A stretch of 64,000 bases of DNA from Aeromonas simiae (GTDB lineage: Bacteria; Pseudomonadota; Gammaproteobacteria; Enterobacterales; Aeromonadaceae), in NCBI RefSeq assembly GCF_000820125.1, contig NZ_CDBY01000036.1:78976-142975 (forward strand), given 5' to 3'. The position numbers and the translations under genes were made by a program. The first letter of the stretch is position 1. Each line of letters opens with the position of its first letter. Shown here in pieces: positions 1 to 9,346 of this stretch. The notes beneath the pieces were generated by a model that searched no databases, was not told the origin of the DNA, and saw nothing but the letters and a program-made list of their open reading frames with translations.

Positions 1-153
1 ATGATCATGATCCATGGTCAGCGCAACAGCTGGGGCAGCCCGGCGGTGCAGCGCTCAAACTGGACCAATGGTTGTATCGCCATGCTCAATCACGACATGG
101 ATGAGGTGTGGGAGGCGGTCCAGCCAGGAACCCCCATCGTCATTTACCCCTGA
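1..153 (+). CDS. L,D-transpeptidase (YkuD family), C-terminal fragment
   Basis: Only the last 50 codons lie in the window, so the gene is 5'-truncated and the ATG at base 1 is probably internal. The fragment holds an IHGQRN segment followed after about 20 residues by NWTNGCIAM and a DEVW/GTPI tail ending in IVIYP. This is the layout of the YkuD catalytic domain, with a conserved His and a catalytic Cys in a (S/T)xGC motif. The family cross-links peptidoglycan or attaches proteins to it in the periplasm, or cleaves such links. The usual SHGC is TNGC here, as in the YafK/ErfK-like branch. Substrate cannot be decided from this fragment. Confidence 0.75.
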   Translation: MIMIHGQRNSWGSPAVQRSNWTNGCIAMLNHDMDEVWEAVQPGTPIVIYP

Positions 154-171
154 TTTCAGGCTCTTCACTCG

Positions 172-205
172 CCGCCGATCCGAGACTCGGATTGGCGGTG
201 GTCTC
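172..205 (+). terminator. Possible terminator after the L,D-transpeptidase gene
   Basis: Arms 172-182 and 188-198 pair over 11 bases with one G-T wobble around a 5-base loop, 18 bases after the stop codon. The following stretch is only modestly T-rich, so this may be a plain 3' hairpin. Bases 206-380 show no gene or clear signal. Confidence 0.4.
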
Positions 206-380
206 TTCGGATAACGGCGGCGCGATGTCGCCAGCGCTCACTTCACCCGAACCCCCGCTATCGGCATGCCCTGCTTTACTGCCACCGGGTGGGGATCTGT
301 TGCCGCAATCCGGCCGGCGTGGTGTGAGCGGTCGCTCTAACGCTGGGTACTTGTTCCTAAGAGCGAGTCTGTGCTTGGCA

Positions 381-410
381 ATCAAAAGAGAGCCCCGTCA
401 TGCGGGGCTC
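381..410 (-). terminator. Rho-independent terminator of tyrB
   Basis: An 8-base perfect stem (390-397 with 403-410) with a 5-base loop lies just past the minus-strand stop codon. On the minus strand it is followed by a T-rich run (TCTCTTTTGA). Confidence 0.75.
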
Positions 411-417
411 GCTGTTA

Positions 418-1614
418 TCAGGATGCCAGCACGGCGGCGATGGCGTCGGCCACATATTCTACGTTGCGGCTATTGAGGCCAGCCACGCACATGCGACCGG
501 AGCGCACCAGATAGACGGCATGCTCCTCGCGCAGGCGATCCACTTGTTCCGGGGTGAGGCCGGTGTAGCTGAACATGCCACGCTGCTGGATGAAGTAGCT
601 GAAATCACGGCCAGGCACCTTGGCGCTCAGCACGCTGTAGAGTTTCTCGCGCATCGCCTTGATGCGGGTGCGCATCTCGGTCACTTCATTGACCCACATG
701 GCATGCAGTTCGGGCTGGGTCATGACGGCGGCGGTGATTTGGCCGCCGTGGGTGGGGGGGCTGGAGTAGTTGCGGCGCACGGTCGCCTTCAGCTGGCCCA
801 ATACCCGGTCAGCTTCGTCGCTGGTTTGGCAGACCACGGAGAGACCACCACAGCGTTCACCGTAAAAAGAGAGATTCTTGGAGAAGGAGTTACTCACGAA
901 GAAGCTGACTCCGGCATCGGTCATGGCTCGGATGGCATAGGCATCGTCATCCAGGCCGTCGCCAAACCCCTGATAGGCAATGTCCATGAAGGGGATGAGA
1001 CCCTGCTCGACCACCACTGCAATCACCCGATCCCATTGTTCACGCGAGAGATCCACCCCGGTTGGGTTGTGGCAGCAGGGGTGCAGCAGCACTATGCTGC
1101 GAGCCGGCATGTTTTGCAGGCAGGCGAGCATGTCGGCAAAGCGCACTCCGCCCGTGACCGCATCGTAATAGGGATAGTCGTGCACCTTGATGCCGGCCCC
1201 CTCGAACATGGCCTTGTGGTTATCCCAGGTGGGATCGCTCACCCATACCTCGGAGCCGGGGAAGTAACGTTTGAGAAAATCGGCCCCGATCTTCAGGGCG
1301 CCAGAGCCGCCTATGGTCTGGATGGTGGCGATGCGGCCGGCATTGACGGCCTCATGACGGGCGCCAAACAGCAGGTGCTGCACGGCGGTGCGGTAGTTGG
1401 CTGCGCCTTCCATCGGCAGATAAGGGCGCGGAGTGAGAGTGGTGGCTCGTTGGGTTTCGGCTTGTTGTACCGAAGGCAGCAGCGGAATGCGGCCCTGTTC
1501 ATCGTAGTAGAGGCCGATCCCGAGATTCACCTTCTGTTCACGTAAATCTTTGTGGAAGGTTTCAACGAGGGTCAGGATGGGATCGCCGGGATAGGCGTCA
1601 ACGTGTTCAAACAT
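418..1614 (-). CDS. tyrB: Aromatic amino acid aminotransferase
   Basis: PLP enzyme of the aspartate aminotransferase fold, 398 residues. It transfers the amino group between tyrosine, phenylalanine or aspartate and 2-oxoglutarate in the cytoplasm, the last step of Tyr/Phe synthesis. The N-terminus ([14 protein letters not shown]), the [10 protein letters not shown] loop, the PLP-lysine segment SNSFSKN and the C-terminal GRMCVAGLN all resemble E. coli TyrB more than AspC. The frame stays open 48 codons upstream, but the ATG at 1614 has AAGGAC in front and aligns with the family start. It is a single-gene unit with its own terminator. No TyrR-type palindrome was recognised upstream. Confidence 0.92.
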   Translation of the reverse strand: MFEHVDAYPGDPILTLVETFHKDLREQKVNLGIGLYYDEQGRIPLLPSVQQAETQRATTLTPRPYLPMEGAANYRTAVQHLLFGARHEAVNAGRIATIQTIGGSGALKIGADFLKRYFPGSEVWVSDPTWDNHKAMFEGAGIKVHDYPYYDAVTGGVRFADMLACLQNMPARSIVLLHPCCHNPTGVDLSREQWDRVIAVVVEQGLIPFMDIAYQGFGDGLDDDAYAIRAMTDAGVSFFVSNSFSKNLSFYGERCGGLSVVCQTSDEADRVLGQLKATVRRNYSSPPTHGGQITAAVMTQPELHAMWVNEVTEMRTRIKAMREKLYSVLSAKVPGRDFSYFIQQRGMFSYTGLTPEQVDRLREEHAVYLVRSGRMCVAGLNSRNVEYVADAIAAVLAS

Positions 1615-2026
1615 GGGGGGTCCTTGAAGTCTTGTTTCCAGTGCCTTGGCGGGCATCCCATGATGTCTGAATCCATGACCCTGCTCAAGTGAGATGAAAT
1701 TCGGTCTCTCGTGGCGCTTGACGACATTTTCTGTCAGATGATGAATAAGCAATGACAATCTTTGCCGGATGGGGTCATATGAGCATTGTTGGAAAATATA
1801 TACGTGTCGACGGTAGGATAAACGGGGCTCATTGGACTATATGCTGTTGGAGCGTTAAATGGGTGTATGCTCTATGTCGTTCAGGATGAGGGTGGTAGGG
1901 AACGAGTCTCGATTAACCACGACCGCATTCAGTTGCATAATGAAACTATAATTAGATTCCTCGACAATCAGCAGTGTGTCCGGACGCGTCTTGCTATCCG
2001 GCAATAATAAGGTGAGCCAGTCGCCA
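1615..2026. other. Divergent intergenic region tyrB / bcsG (412 bases)
   Basis: This AT-richer interval separates tyrB from the cellulose operon. It contains no convincing ORF (the longest are about 30-40 codons without a ribosome site) and no recognisable c-di-GMP (GEMM) riboswitch. TATAAT at 1947-1952 is a possible -10 for the bcs operon but lacks a good -35 at 16-18 bases. The bcsG ribosome site AAGGTGAG is near 2010. Confidence 0.45.
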
Positions 2027-3676
2027 ATGATTCGAACGTCTTCTCTTTCTCCTTGGCAGGAGTGGTATGGCCTGGGGGGGGGGAATCTCTACTTTCTCTT
2101 CAAACTGGCCTTACTCTGGGCCGGGTATCTTAACTTTCATCCACTACCCAACCTAGTGTTTGCTTGCATCCTGCTGTTGCCATTGCGCTGGCCTGGATTG
2201 CGCAAGGTTCGCCATTGGCTGGCCCTGCCCGCAGGGTTAGTGCTGCTTTATCACGACACCTGGTTGCCGGGTATCGACAGCATCATGAGCCAAGGCAGTC
2301 AGGTGTTCTCCTTTACGCTCGATTACTGGCTCGACCTGCTGTCTCGCTTCATCAACTGGGAGATGCTGGGGGCCGCCTTCGTGATGGCCTGCCTCTACCT
2401 TTTCCTGGCTCAGTGGCTCCGTTTCACGCCTTGGATCGTGCTATCCCTGCTCTGGCTGTGGTTGGTGCCCATCATGGGTAATCCGTTCCAAGGGCTGTTT
2501 GCCGCGGTGACGGCGCCCTCTTCGAGTGCGCAGGCGCCGCGCCAGGAACCCGCCGCTGCCGAGGAAGATCTTGCGTTGCAGCTGGATCAGAGTGCCCCGC
2601 CCACCAACGAGAATCTGACCGCCTACCTCAACGATTTCTACAACGAGGAGATGGGGCGCAGGGTCACATTCCCCACCGAGCTGCCAGCGCAGGCCACACC
2701 TTTTGATGTGCTCATCATCAATATCTGCTCACTGGCCTGGAGCGATGTGGAGGCGAGTGGATTGACCGAGCATCCGGTGTGGCGGCATTTCGACCTGCGT
2801 TTCACCCACTTTAACTCGGCAACCTCATACAGCGGCCCTGCCTCCATTCGTTTGCTGCGTGCCAGCTGCGGTCAGCCCAGCCATGAAGGGCTCTATACGG
2901 CGGCGGCCCGTCAATGCCTGCTGATGGAAAACCTAGCTTCGCTGGGGTTCGAGAAGCAGGTCGCCATGGATCACTCGGGAACGTTTGGCAACTACCTCAA
3001 AGATCTGAACGAGTACGCCGGATTGGATGTATCCCCCATGGATCGGCAAGGGTTGCCCCATGATATTGCCTCATTCGACGGTGAGCCCATCTTCCGCGGT
3101 GACGCGGTGTTTGCGCGCTGGGCCAAGTTACGGGAGCAAAGTGAGGCGGCCCGCAATGTCACTTTCTTCAACCTGATCGCCCTGCATGACGGTAATCGCT
3201 TTGTCGCCAATAAGCAGATTGCTCCCTTCAAGCCACGTCTGAAGACCTTGCTCGATCAACTGGATCACTTCATGACGGAGCTGGAGTCTTCGGGCAGGAA
3301 GGTGGCGGTGATCGTGGTGCCTGAGCACGGTGCGGCGCTGTCTGGCGATCGGATGCAGATGTCGGGGCTGCGTGATATTCCCAGCCCGACTATCACTCAG
3401 GTCCCGGTAGGGGTGGCATTGCTGGGCACCAAGGCTAAACATGAGCAGACCCGGGTCATCGAGGCGCCGAGCAGCTATCTGGCCATCTCCGAGCTGGTCT
3501 CCAGACTGGTGAAGGGCGATCTGTTTGGCAGCGACACCATCGACTGGGGCCAGCTGTTGCAAGGGTTGCCGCAGACGCCGGTGGTCTCTGAAAACAGCGG
3601 CGCCGTCGTGATCGAATACCAGGACAAGTATCACATTCGGTTGGGCAAGGGGGACTGGGTTCCCTATCCCCAGTAA
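2027..3676 (+). CDS. bcsG: Cellulose phosphoethanolamine transferase BcsG
   Basis: Inner-membrane enzyme that transfers phosphoethanolamine from phospholipid to nascent cellulose (known for E. coli BcsG), 549 residues. The N-terminal third has hydrophobic membrane segments, with FYFL/WAGYLNFHPL-like signatures. The periplasmic C-terminal domain carries every catalytic landmark of E. coli BcsG at a constant offset of 9: nucleophile Ser269 (in TSYSGPA) and zinc ligands Cys234 (NICSLAW), His387 (LHDGN), Glu433 and His434 (PEHG). The frame opens at a GTG at 1976, but the ATG at 2027 follows AAGGTGAG and fits the family. It is the first gene of a bcsG-R-Q-A-B-Z-C operon, whereas E. coli has bcsG in a divergent bcsEFG unit. 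Neither bcsE nor bcsF is present here. Confidence 0.95.
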   Translation: MIRTSSLSPWQEWYGLGGGNLYFLFKLALLWAGYLNFHPLPNLVFACILLLPLRWPGLRKVRHWLALPAGLVLLYHDTWLPGIDSIMSQGSQVFSFTLDYWLDLLSRFINWEMLGAAFVMACLYLFLAQWLRFTPWIVLSLLWLWLVPIMGNPFQGLFAAVTAPSSSAQAPRQEPAAAEEDLALQLDQSAPPTNENLTAYLNDFYNEEMGRRVTFPTELPAQATPFDVLIINICSLAWSDVEASGLTEHPVWRHFDLRFTHFNSATSYSGPASIRLLRASCGQPSHEGLYTAAARQCLLMENLASLGFEKQVAMDHSGTFGNYLKDLNEYAGLDVSPMDRQGLPHDIASFDGEPIFRGDAVFARWAKLREQSEAARNVTFFNLIALHDGNRFVANKQIAPFKPRLKTLLDQLDHFMTELESSGRKVAVIVVPEHGAALSGDRMQMSGLRDIPSPTITQVPVGVALLGTKAKHEQTRVIEAPSSYLAISELVSRLVKGDLFGSDTIDWGQLLQGLPQTPVVSENSGAVVIEYQDKYHIRLGKGDWVPYPQ

Positions 3677-3686
3677 TTGCGAGGCC

Positions 3687-3893
3687 ATGAGCGTGAAACA
3701 ACAACCGGAAACCACCGATCTCCCCTTTGGGGTCACGGTCGAAGACTTCGCGGCAACCGATATCGACATGCTGCAAAGAACCTTTGGGGTGGCACTGCCC
3801 TACCATGACATCGCCCGTCAGGAGCACCTGGTTGCTCTGTGCCAGCACTTCCCGCTGCTGGCCGAGTTACCGGTCAAGGTGGTGAGATCATGA
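3687..3893 (+). CDS. bcsR: Cellulose biosynthesis protein BcsR
   Basis: Small protein of 68 residues. The second half (ALPYHDIARQEHLVALCQHFPLLAEL, in pieces) matches the BcsR/YhjR family, where DYADISQREQL and WPLLAEF occupy the same positions. In E. coli BcsR binds BcsQ and is needed for assembly of the cellulose secretion complex. The ATG is preceded by GCGAGG. The gene starts 10 bases after bcsG and its end overlaps the bcsQ start (ATGATGA), implying translational coupling. Confidence 0.88.
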   Translation: MSVKQQPETTDLPFGVTVEDFAATDIDMLQRTFGVALPYHDIARQEHLVALCQHFPLLAELPVKVVRS

Positions 3894-4537
3894 TGAGAGT
3901 TGGCTTGCAAGGGTTGCGCGGTGGTGTGGGCACCACCTCTATTGTCGCGGGCTTGGCCTATGCCGCATGGCAGCAAGGGGCGCGGGTGCTGGTGGTAGAG
4001 CTCAACCGGGAGGGGCAGCTCGGGCTGCACTTCGGCCTCCCTTACGACACGCCCGGCGGTTGGAGCGTGTTACGGCATCCGGAGCAGGAGTGGCGTCAGG
4101 CTTTACATCACTGCCAGGATGGCCTGGATCTGCTGCTGCACGGCGGAGAGGAAGGGGCATACCCGTGGCTGGAGCAGCTGGATGGTTATGATTTGCTGCT
4201 GCTGGATCTCCCCCGCTCCCAGCGGATCCCCCACCTCGATCGCTACTTAACCGTGGTCAACGCCGATGCCAACTGCCACGTGCGTCTCTATCAACATGAG
4301 TTTGTGCCAAATGAGCAGGTGCTGGTGACCCAGTTCACCAGTCGCCGCGCCCTGCAACAGGATCTGCTCGAGCTGTGGTTGGACGGTGGCGTGCCCTTGC
4401 TCAGTATCCGCCTGCATCGGGATGAGGCCATGGCTGAGTCCCTGGCTGCCAAGCAGCCGGTGGGTCAATACCAGCCCGAGAGCCTGATCGCCAGTGAGCT
4501 GGTTGCCTTGGCTCACTGGTGCCTGGAGTCGATATGA
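3890..4537 (+). CDS. bcsQ: Cellulose biosynthesis protein BcsQ (MinD/ParA-like ATPase)
   Basis: 215 residues. The N-terminus carries a deviant Walker A P-loop, LRGGVGTTS, as in E. coli BcsQ (VRGGVGTTS). LLLLDLPR forms the Walker B region, and the C-terminal IHRDEAMAESLAAKQPVG-type segment (RLHRDEAMAE, AAKQPVGQY) is diagnostic of the family. BcsQ forms an inner-membrane-associated complex with BcsR that supports and localises cellulose synthase. The start overlaps the end of bcsR and the stop overlaps the bcsA start. Two adjacent ATG codons (3890, 3893) are possible starts. Confidence 0.93.
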   Translation: MMRVGLQGLRGGVGTTSIVAGLAYAAWQQGARVLVVELNREGQLGLHFGLPYDTPGGWSVLRHPEQEWRQALHHCQDGLDLLLHGGEEGAYPWLEQLDGYDLLLLDLPRSQRIPHLDRYLTVVNADANCHVRLYQHEFVPNEQVLVTQFTSRRALQQDLLELWLDGGVPLLSIRLHRDEAMAESLAAKQPVGQYQPESLIASELVALAHWCLESI

Positions 4538-7104
4538 TGGCGCCTCGTTGGTTGACGCCTCACGCCGGACACTGGTTGCGGCTGCGCTATCGCTGGCTGC
4601 GCTGGCGAGGGGCGTCCCGCCTGGGGGCCATGGGGCTGAGCATGGGCTGGTTGCTGGCTTGGGCTCTGCTGCCGCTGGAGCGCTCCAACTGGCAACTGAT
4701 CATGGCTCATGGCCGCGATCTCTTTCCCCACCTGGATCGCCCCCGTTTCGGTGATCCACTCCGGGTGGTGCTTCAGGTCATCTGGCTGCTGATCTGCCGC
4801 CCCGAGCCGCGTCCTTTCCAGTGGCCCGCCTCCTGGCGCCGCCTCTGGTTGCGCGCAACCACCGCTCTTTCCGAGCTATTGCGAAAACCCGAAGTGGTGG
4901 GGATCCGTACCGAACGCGAGGCGCCTCGCGCCGCTCGCTGGCAGAGCGTGGCGCTTTGTGTGGCGGCGGGCTTGCTCTCTCTGCTTTGCATCACCCAGCC
5001 CTTCGATCTCGAATCCCAGTTGATCTTTGTGCTGCTGTTGGCCGCCATGGCCTGGGTGCTGCGTGCGGTACCAGGTCGTTATCCCATGCTGATGATGATG
5101 GTGCTCTCGCTCACCGTCTCCTGCCGTTATATCTGGTGGCGCTACACCGCCACCCTGGACTGGCTCGATCCCATGAGCCTGTTTTGTGGCATGTTGTTGC
5201 TGTTTGCCGAGACCTATGCCTGGGTGGTGTTGGTGCTCGGCTATTGGCAGACCGCGTGGCCATTGCACCGCCCTCCTGCCCGGCTGCCGGATGATCCTTC
5301 GACCTGGCCGTGTGTGGATCTCATGATCCCCACCTACAACGAGGATCTCTCCATCGTGAAAGGCACCGTCTATGCGGCGCTGGCGCTGGACTGGCCCAAG
5401 GAGAAGCTCTCTATCTGGCTGCTCGACGACGGGGGGCGCGAGGAGTTTCGTCAGTTTGCCGAGGATGCGGGGATCCGTTATGTCGCCCGCACCACCCACG
5501 AGCATGCCAAGGCGGGCAACATTAATAACGCCTTGCGTCAGGCCACCGGCGATCTGGTGGCCATCTTCGACTGTGACCACTTGCCAACCCGCTCCTTCCT
5601 GCAGATGACGGTCGGCTGGTTCTACAAGGATCCGAAGCTCGGGGTGGTTCAGACGCCGCACCACTTCTTCTCCGCCGACCCGTTTGAGCGCAACTTGCAG
5701 CGTTTTCGCAAGATGCCCAACGAAGGGGCCCTCTTCTATGGTCTGGTGCAAGATGGCAACGATATGTGGGATGCCACCTTCTTCTGTGGCTCTTGCGCCG
5801 TCATCAAGCGGTCGGCCCTCAACCAGATTGGCGGTATCGCCGTTGAGACGGTGACCGAAGATGCCCATACCTCGCTACGGCTGCACCGGCTCGGCTATAC
5901 CTCGGCTTACATTCGTATTCCCCAGGCGGCCGGGCTGGCAACCGAGAGCCTCTCTGCCCACATTGGCCAGCGCATTCGCTGGGCGCGCGGCATGGTGCAG
6001 ATCCTGCGCCTCGACAATCCGCTGTTTGGCAAGGGCATGAGCCTGGGCCAGCGTCTGTGCTACTTCAATGCCATGCTGCACTTCCTGTCGGGGATCCCGC
6101 GTCTCATCTTCCTGACGGCGCCGCTCGCCTTCCTGATCCTGCATGCCTACATCATCTATGCCCCTGCGGTGCTCATCGCGCTCTACATGTTGCCGCATAT
6201 CTTCCACAGCTCTATCACCAACTCCAGAATCCAGGGGAAGGTGCGCCACTCCTTCTGGGGCGAGGTCTATGAGACGGTGCTGGCCTGGTACATAGCCCGG
6301 CCGACCACGGTGGCCCTGTTTGCTCCCCACAAGGGGACGTTTAACGTGACGGCCAAGGGGGGGCTGACTGAGGAGGTCTATCTGGATCTCGGCGTCTCTC
6401 GCCCCTATCTGGTGCTGGTGTTGCTCAATGTGGCCGGCCTGGGATTTGGGATCTGGCGCATCTTCTACGGTCTGGCTGACGAGGTGCCGACCGTGCTGCT
6501 CAGTATGCTGTGGACCCTCTACAACCTGACCATACTGGGCGGGGCACTGGCGGTGGCGTTTGAGTCACGCCAGGTGCGCACCAACCCCCGCGTCGAGATG
6601 ACGATGCCGGCGGCTATCAAGCTCGCCAGCGGGCATATCTATCCCTGCACCCTGAAGGACTACTCCAACGGCGGGGTCGGTGTCGAGCTGGCGGCCAAGC
6701 TGCCGTTGCAGGGCAAGGAGCGGGTCTGGCTGCTGCTGCGCCATGGTCAGCGCGAGGCCGCCTTCCCCGCCAAGGTGCAGCGCGCCTTTGATTGCAAGCT
6801 GGGGCTGGAACTTGACCCCATGGACAAGGATCAGCACATCGCCTTCATTCAGTGCACCTTTGCCCGGGCCGATACCTGGTCACTGTGGCAGAAACGTCTG
6901 AGCAAGGATCGCCCGCTGCACAGTCTTGTCGACATCACCTTGCTGGGGTGGAGCGCCTACTGGCGCCTGCTCAGAGCCTCCCCGGTAGGGCGTATCTGTA
7001 TTGTTTTTGAGAAGCTGGGTCGCTGGCTGCTCTCGTTTGTTCCACGTCGCGTCTCACCGGATTTCCGGTATCAGGCTCCGACCTCACAGATAGTGAAAGG
7101 ATGA
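4534..7104 (+). CDS. bcsA: Cellulose synthase catalytic subunit BcsA
   Basis: Polytopic inner-membrane GT2 glycosyltransferase that polymerises UDP-glucose into beta-1,4-glucan and threads it through its own channel, 856 residues. Catalytic motifs are visible: LLDDGG at about 297-301, DCD at 346-348, TED ending at D443, and QRIRW at 479-483. After further membrane helices there is a PilZ domain with RTNPR (682-686) and DYSNGG (709-714), the RxxxR and DxSxxG c-di-GMP contacts, so activity should be c-di-GMP dependent. The start ATGATG overlaps the bcsQ stop codon and the gene ends in an overlap with bcsB. Confidence 0.97.
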   Translation: MMAPRWLTPHAGHWLRLRYRWLRWRGASRLGAMGLSMGWLLAWALLPLERSNWQLIMAHGRDLFPHLDRPRFGDPLRVVLQVIWLLICRPEPRPFQWPASWRRLWLRATTALSELLRKPEVVGIRTEREAPRAARWQSVALCVAAGLLSLLCITQPFDLESQLIFVLLLAAMAWVLRAVPGRYPMLMMMVLSLTVSCRYIWWRYTATLDWLDPMSLFCGMLLLFAETYAWVVLVLGYWQTAWPLHRPPARLPDDPSTWPCVDLMIPTYNEDLSIVKGTVYAALALDWPKEKLSIWLLDDGGREEFRQFAEDAGIRYVARTTHEHAKAGNINNALRQATGDLVAIFDCDHLPTRSFLQMTVGWFYKDPKLGVVQTPHHFFSADPFERNLQRFRKMPNEGALFYGLVQDGNDMWDATFFCGSCAVIKRSALNQIGGIAVETVTEDAHTSLRLHRLGYTSAYIRIPQAAGLATESLSAHIGQRIRWARGMVQILRLDNPLFGKGMSLGQRLCYFNAMLHFLSGIPRLIFLTAPLAFLILHAYIIYAPAVLIALYMLPHIFHSSITNSRIQGKVRHSFWGEVYETVLAWYIARPTTVALFAPHKGTFNVTAKGGLTEEVYLDLGVSRPYLVLVLLNVAGLGFGIWRIFYGLADEVPTVLLSMLWTLYNLTILGGALAVAFESRQVRTNPRVEMTMPAAIKLASGHIYPCTLKDYSNGGVGVELAAKLPLQGKERVWLLLRHGQREAAFPAKVQRAFDCKLGLELDPMDKDQHIAFIQCTFARADTWSLWQKRLSKDRPLHSLVDITLLGWSAYWRLLRASPVGRICIVFEKLGRWLLSFVPRRVSPDFRYQAPTSQIVKG

Positions 7105-9344
7105 TGAAACTACAACGCTATCTAATCCCTAGCCTGCTGATGACACAGTGTGCGGTGGCGGCAGAGTCGCAACCGACTGTCTCGGAGACAGGGCCACTGC
7201 CCCCGTTTCCTGCACCGATCCGCACTCAAACGCTGACTCTGGAACAGCTGGCAGCCGCACCGGGCACCCTCTCATTGCGAGGGATGTCCCCGGAAGGTCT
7301 GGCTGATTTCACCGTTCGTCGTGACGAAGTGGTGACGAACGCCGCTCTGGCGGTGGACTACACCCCGTCCCCCTCGCTGCAACCGCTCATCTCCCAGCTT
7401 AAGGTCTATTTCAATGACGAGCTGATGGGGGTCACTGCCTTCCGGCAAGAGCAGATGGGGCAGCGCAGTCATGCCGACTTCGAGCTGGACCCGCGTTACG
7501 CCAAGGATTTCAACCGTCTCAGATTCAACTTCATCGGCCACTACCCGGCGGCGTGTGAAAACCCAGCCAGTGAGACCCTGTGGCTCAACGTGAATCGTGA
7601 CACCAAGCTGACGTTGCAACTACAGACGCTACCGGTGCGCAACGAGCTCTCGTTCTTCCCCATGCCGTTCCTCGATACCCAGGATCACGGCAAGCTGGAG
7701 CTGCCCATGGTGTTTGCCGGTCAGCCCTCCTTGACCGAACAAAAGGCCGCGGCGGTGTTGGCCTCCTGGTTCGGGGTACAGGCCCAATGGCGTGGGCAGC
7801 ACTTCCCGGTGGCCTTCAACCAGGTGCCCGAGCGCAACAGCGTGGTCTTCGCCACCAATGAGTCGCGTCCTGCCTTCCTGGGGGACTACCCCAAGGTGAA
7901 GGGGCCGACCATCGACATGATCAGTACCCCCGACAACCCTTACGTCAAGTTGCTGCTGGTGCTGGGGCGTGATGACGAAGATCTGCTGACGGCGACCCGC
8001 GCCCTGGCCCAAGGCAATGTGCTGCTGCGTGGCCAGAGTGTCTTGGTCGAAGAGTTCAAGCCGCTGGCGCCGCGCCAGCCCTATGACGCGCCAAACTGGG
8101 TGCGCCTCGACCGGCCGGTACGCTTCGGCGAACTGATTGACTACCCGAACCAGCTGCAAGCGGCGGGCCGTAACCTGTGGCCGCTCAGCCTGACCCTGCG
8201 TCTGCCGCCGGATCTCTACATCATCGGCTCCCAGGGGCTGCGGCTGGATCTGAAGTATCACTACACCTCACCGACGACCCGCGATGGCTCGCGACTGGAC
8301 GTCTCCATCAACGATCAGTTCATGAAGTCCTACTCGTTGCCGCCCGATGACATTCAGGGCGAGCAGCTGATCAGCCTGCCGCTGTGGCTGTTTGGGGATG
8401 GTGATGAGCGGGTGCTGCGCATGCCGGGCCTCAAGACGGGGCAACCCAACCGCCTTGGTTTTTCGTTTGCATATGCCCAGCAGTTTTTGGGGGGAAGTTC
8501 CGGTGGGAGTTGCAGCATGACCATGCCCACTGGTCAGCAGGTGCGCATCGATGACAACTCGACCATCGATGTCACCGGTTATCGCCACTTCCTCGAGATG
8601 CCGAATCTGCGCGCCTTTGCCGGTGCCGGTTTCCCGTTCAGCCGACTGGCCGATCTCTCTGAAACCCAGGTCGTCATGCCTGCCAAGCCGCTGCCAGCGC
8701 AGATTACCACCCTGCTCGATACGGTCGGAGCCATCGGTGCCGAGACCGGTTATCCGACACTGGCGCTGCAACTGGCCGATGATTGGGCCAAGGTACGCGA
8801 TGCGGATCTCGACACCTTGCTGATCGGTACGCTGCCCACCGAATTTCGTGGTGATGCCGAGCCCGATGCCCTGCTCGAGCTGACCCGCAGCTGGGTCAAT
8901 CAGCCCATGCAGCCGCTTGGCAATGAGTTCCAGCGCTCCTTGGGCGATCGCAAAGCCGAGGCCCGGGTGGGGATGCGCGGCAATACCGCCATCGCCGCCA
9001 TTTTGGGGGTGCAGTCGCCAAGCCACGAGCAGCGTAGCGTCGTCGCCCTGCTCGCCGACAGCGACAGCGGCGTCAAGCTGCTCAACGACGCGATGCAGAC
9101 CCCGACCCTGCGCGATCAGGTGGCGGGCTCGGTCGCGATCGTCCGCGAAGCAGGCGTGACCAGCCTGGATGTGGGCAAGCGCTATGAGGTCGGTAACCTG
9201 CCTTGGTGGGAGAAGCTGTGGCACCGCTTTGCCAATCACCCCGTCTATCTGGCCATGGTGGCCCTGATCAGCATGTTGTTGCTGGGGTGGGGTCTGCGGG
9301 TTCTGCTGGCGGGCATCAGTCGCCGTCGCCTGAAGGAAGAGTAA
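7101..9344 (+). CDS. bcsB: Cellulose synthase regulatory subunit BcsB
   Basis: 747 residues. A short hydrophobic N-terminus ends in AVAA (signal peptide, likely cleaved near residue 21). A large periplasmic carbohydrate-binding and flavodoxin-like region follows, then one C-terminal membrane helix near residue 720 (HPVYLAMVALISMLLLGWGL) and a short basic tail (SRRRLKEE). BcsB pairs with BcsA, activates it, and guides the glucan through the periplasm. The ATG overlaps the bcsA stop, so the two subunits are translationally coupled. Confidence 0.95.
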   Translation: MMKLQRYLIPSLLMTQCAVAAESQPTVSETGPLPPFPAPIRTQTLTLEQLAAAPGTLSLRGMSPEGLADFTVRRDEVVTNAALAVDYTPSPSLQPLISQLKVYFNDELMGVTAFRQEQMGQRSHADFELDPRYAKDFNRLRFNFIGHYPAACENPASETLWLNVNRDTKLTLQLQTLPVRNELSFFPMPFLDTQDHGKLELPMVFAGQPSLTEQKAAAVLASWFGVQAQWRGQHFPVAFNQVPERNSVVFATNESRPAFLGDYPKVKGPTIDMISTPDNPYVKLLLVLGRDDEDLLTATRALAQGNVLLRGQSVLVEEFKPLAPRQPYDAPNWVRLDRPVRFGELIDYPNQLQAAGRNLWPLSLTLRLPPDLYIIGSQGLRLDLKYHYTSPTTRDGSRLDVSINDQFMKSYSLPPDDIQGEQLISLPLWLFGDGDERVLRMPGLKTGQPNRLGFSFAYAQQFLGGSSGGSCSMTMPTGQQVRIDDNSTIDVTGYRHFLEMPNLRAFAGAGFPFSRLADLSETQVVMPAKPLPAQITTLLDTVGAIGAETGYPTLALQLADDWAKVRDADLDTLLIGTLPTEFRGDAEPDALLELTRSWVNQPMQPLGNEFQRSLGDRKAEARVGMRGNTAIAAILGVQSPSHEQRSVVALLADSDSGVKLLNDAMQTPTLRDQVAGSVAIVREAGVTSLDVGKRYEVGNLPWWEKLWHRFANHPVYLAMVALISMLLLGWGLRVLLAGISRRRLKEE

Positions 9345-9346
9345 GA

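Noticed and set aside
400..1545. 381-codon plus-strand frame opposite tyrB
   Set aside because: Antisense shadow of a confidently identified aminotransferase. His/Gly-rich composition without family motifs, and no ribosome site.
1760..2020. Small bcsF-like or leader ORFs before bcsG
   Set aside because: The frames seen are about 30-40 codons, have no hydrophobic helix like BcsF and no ribosome site.
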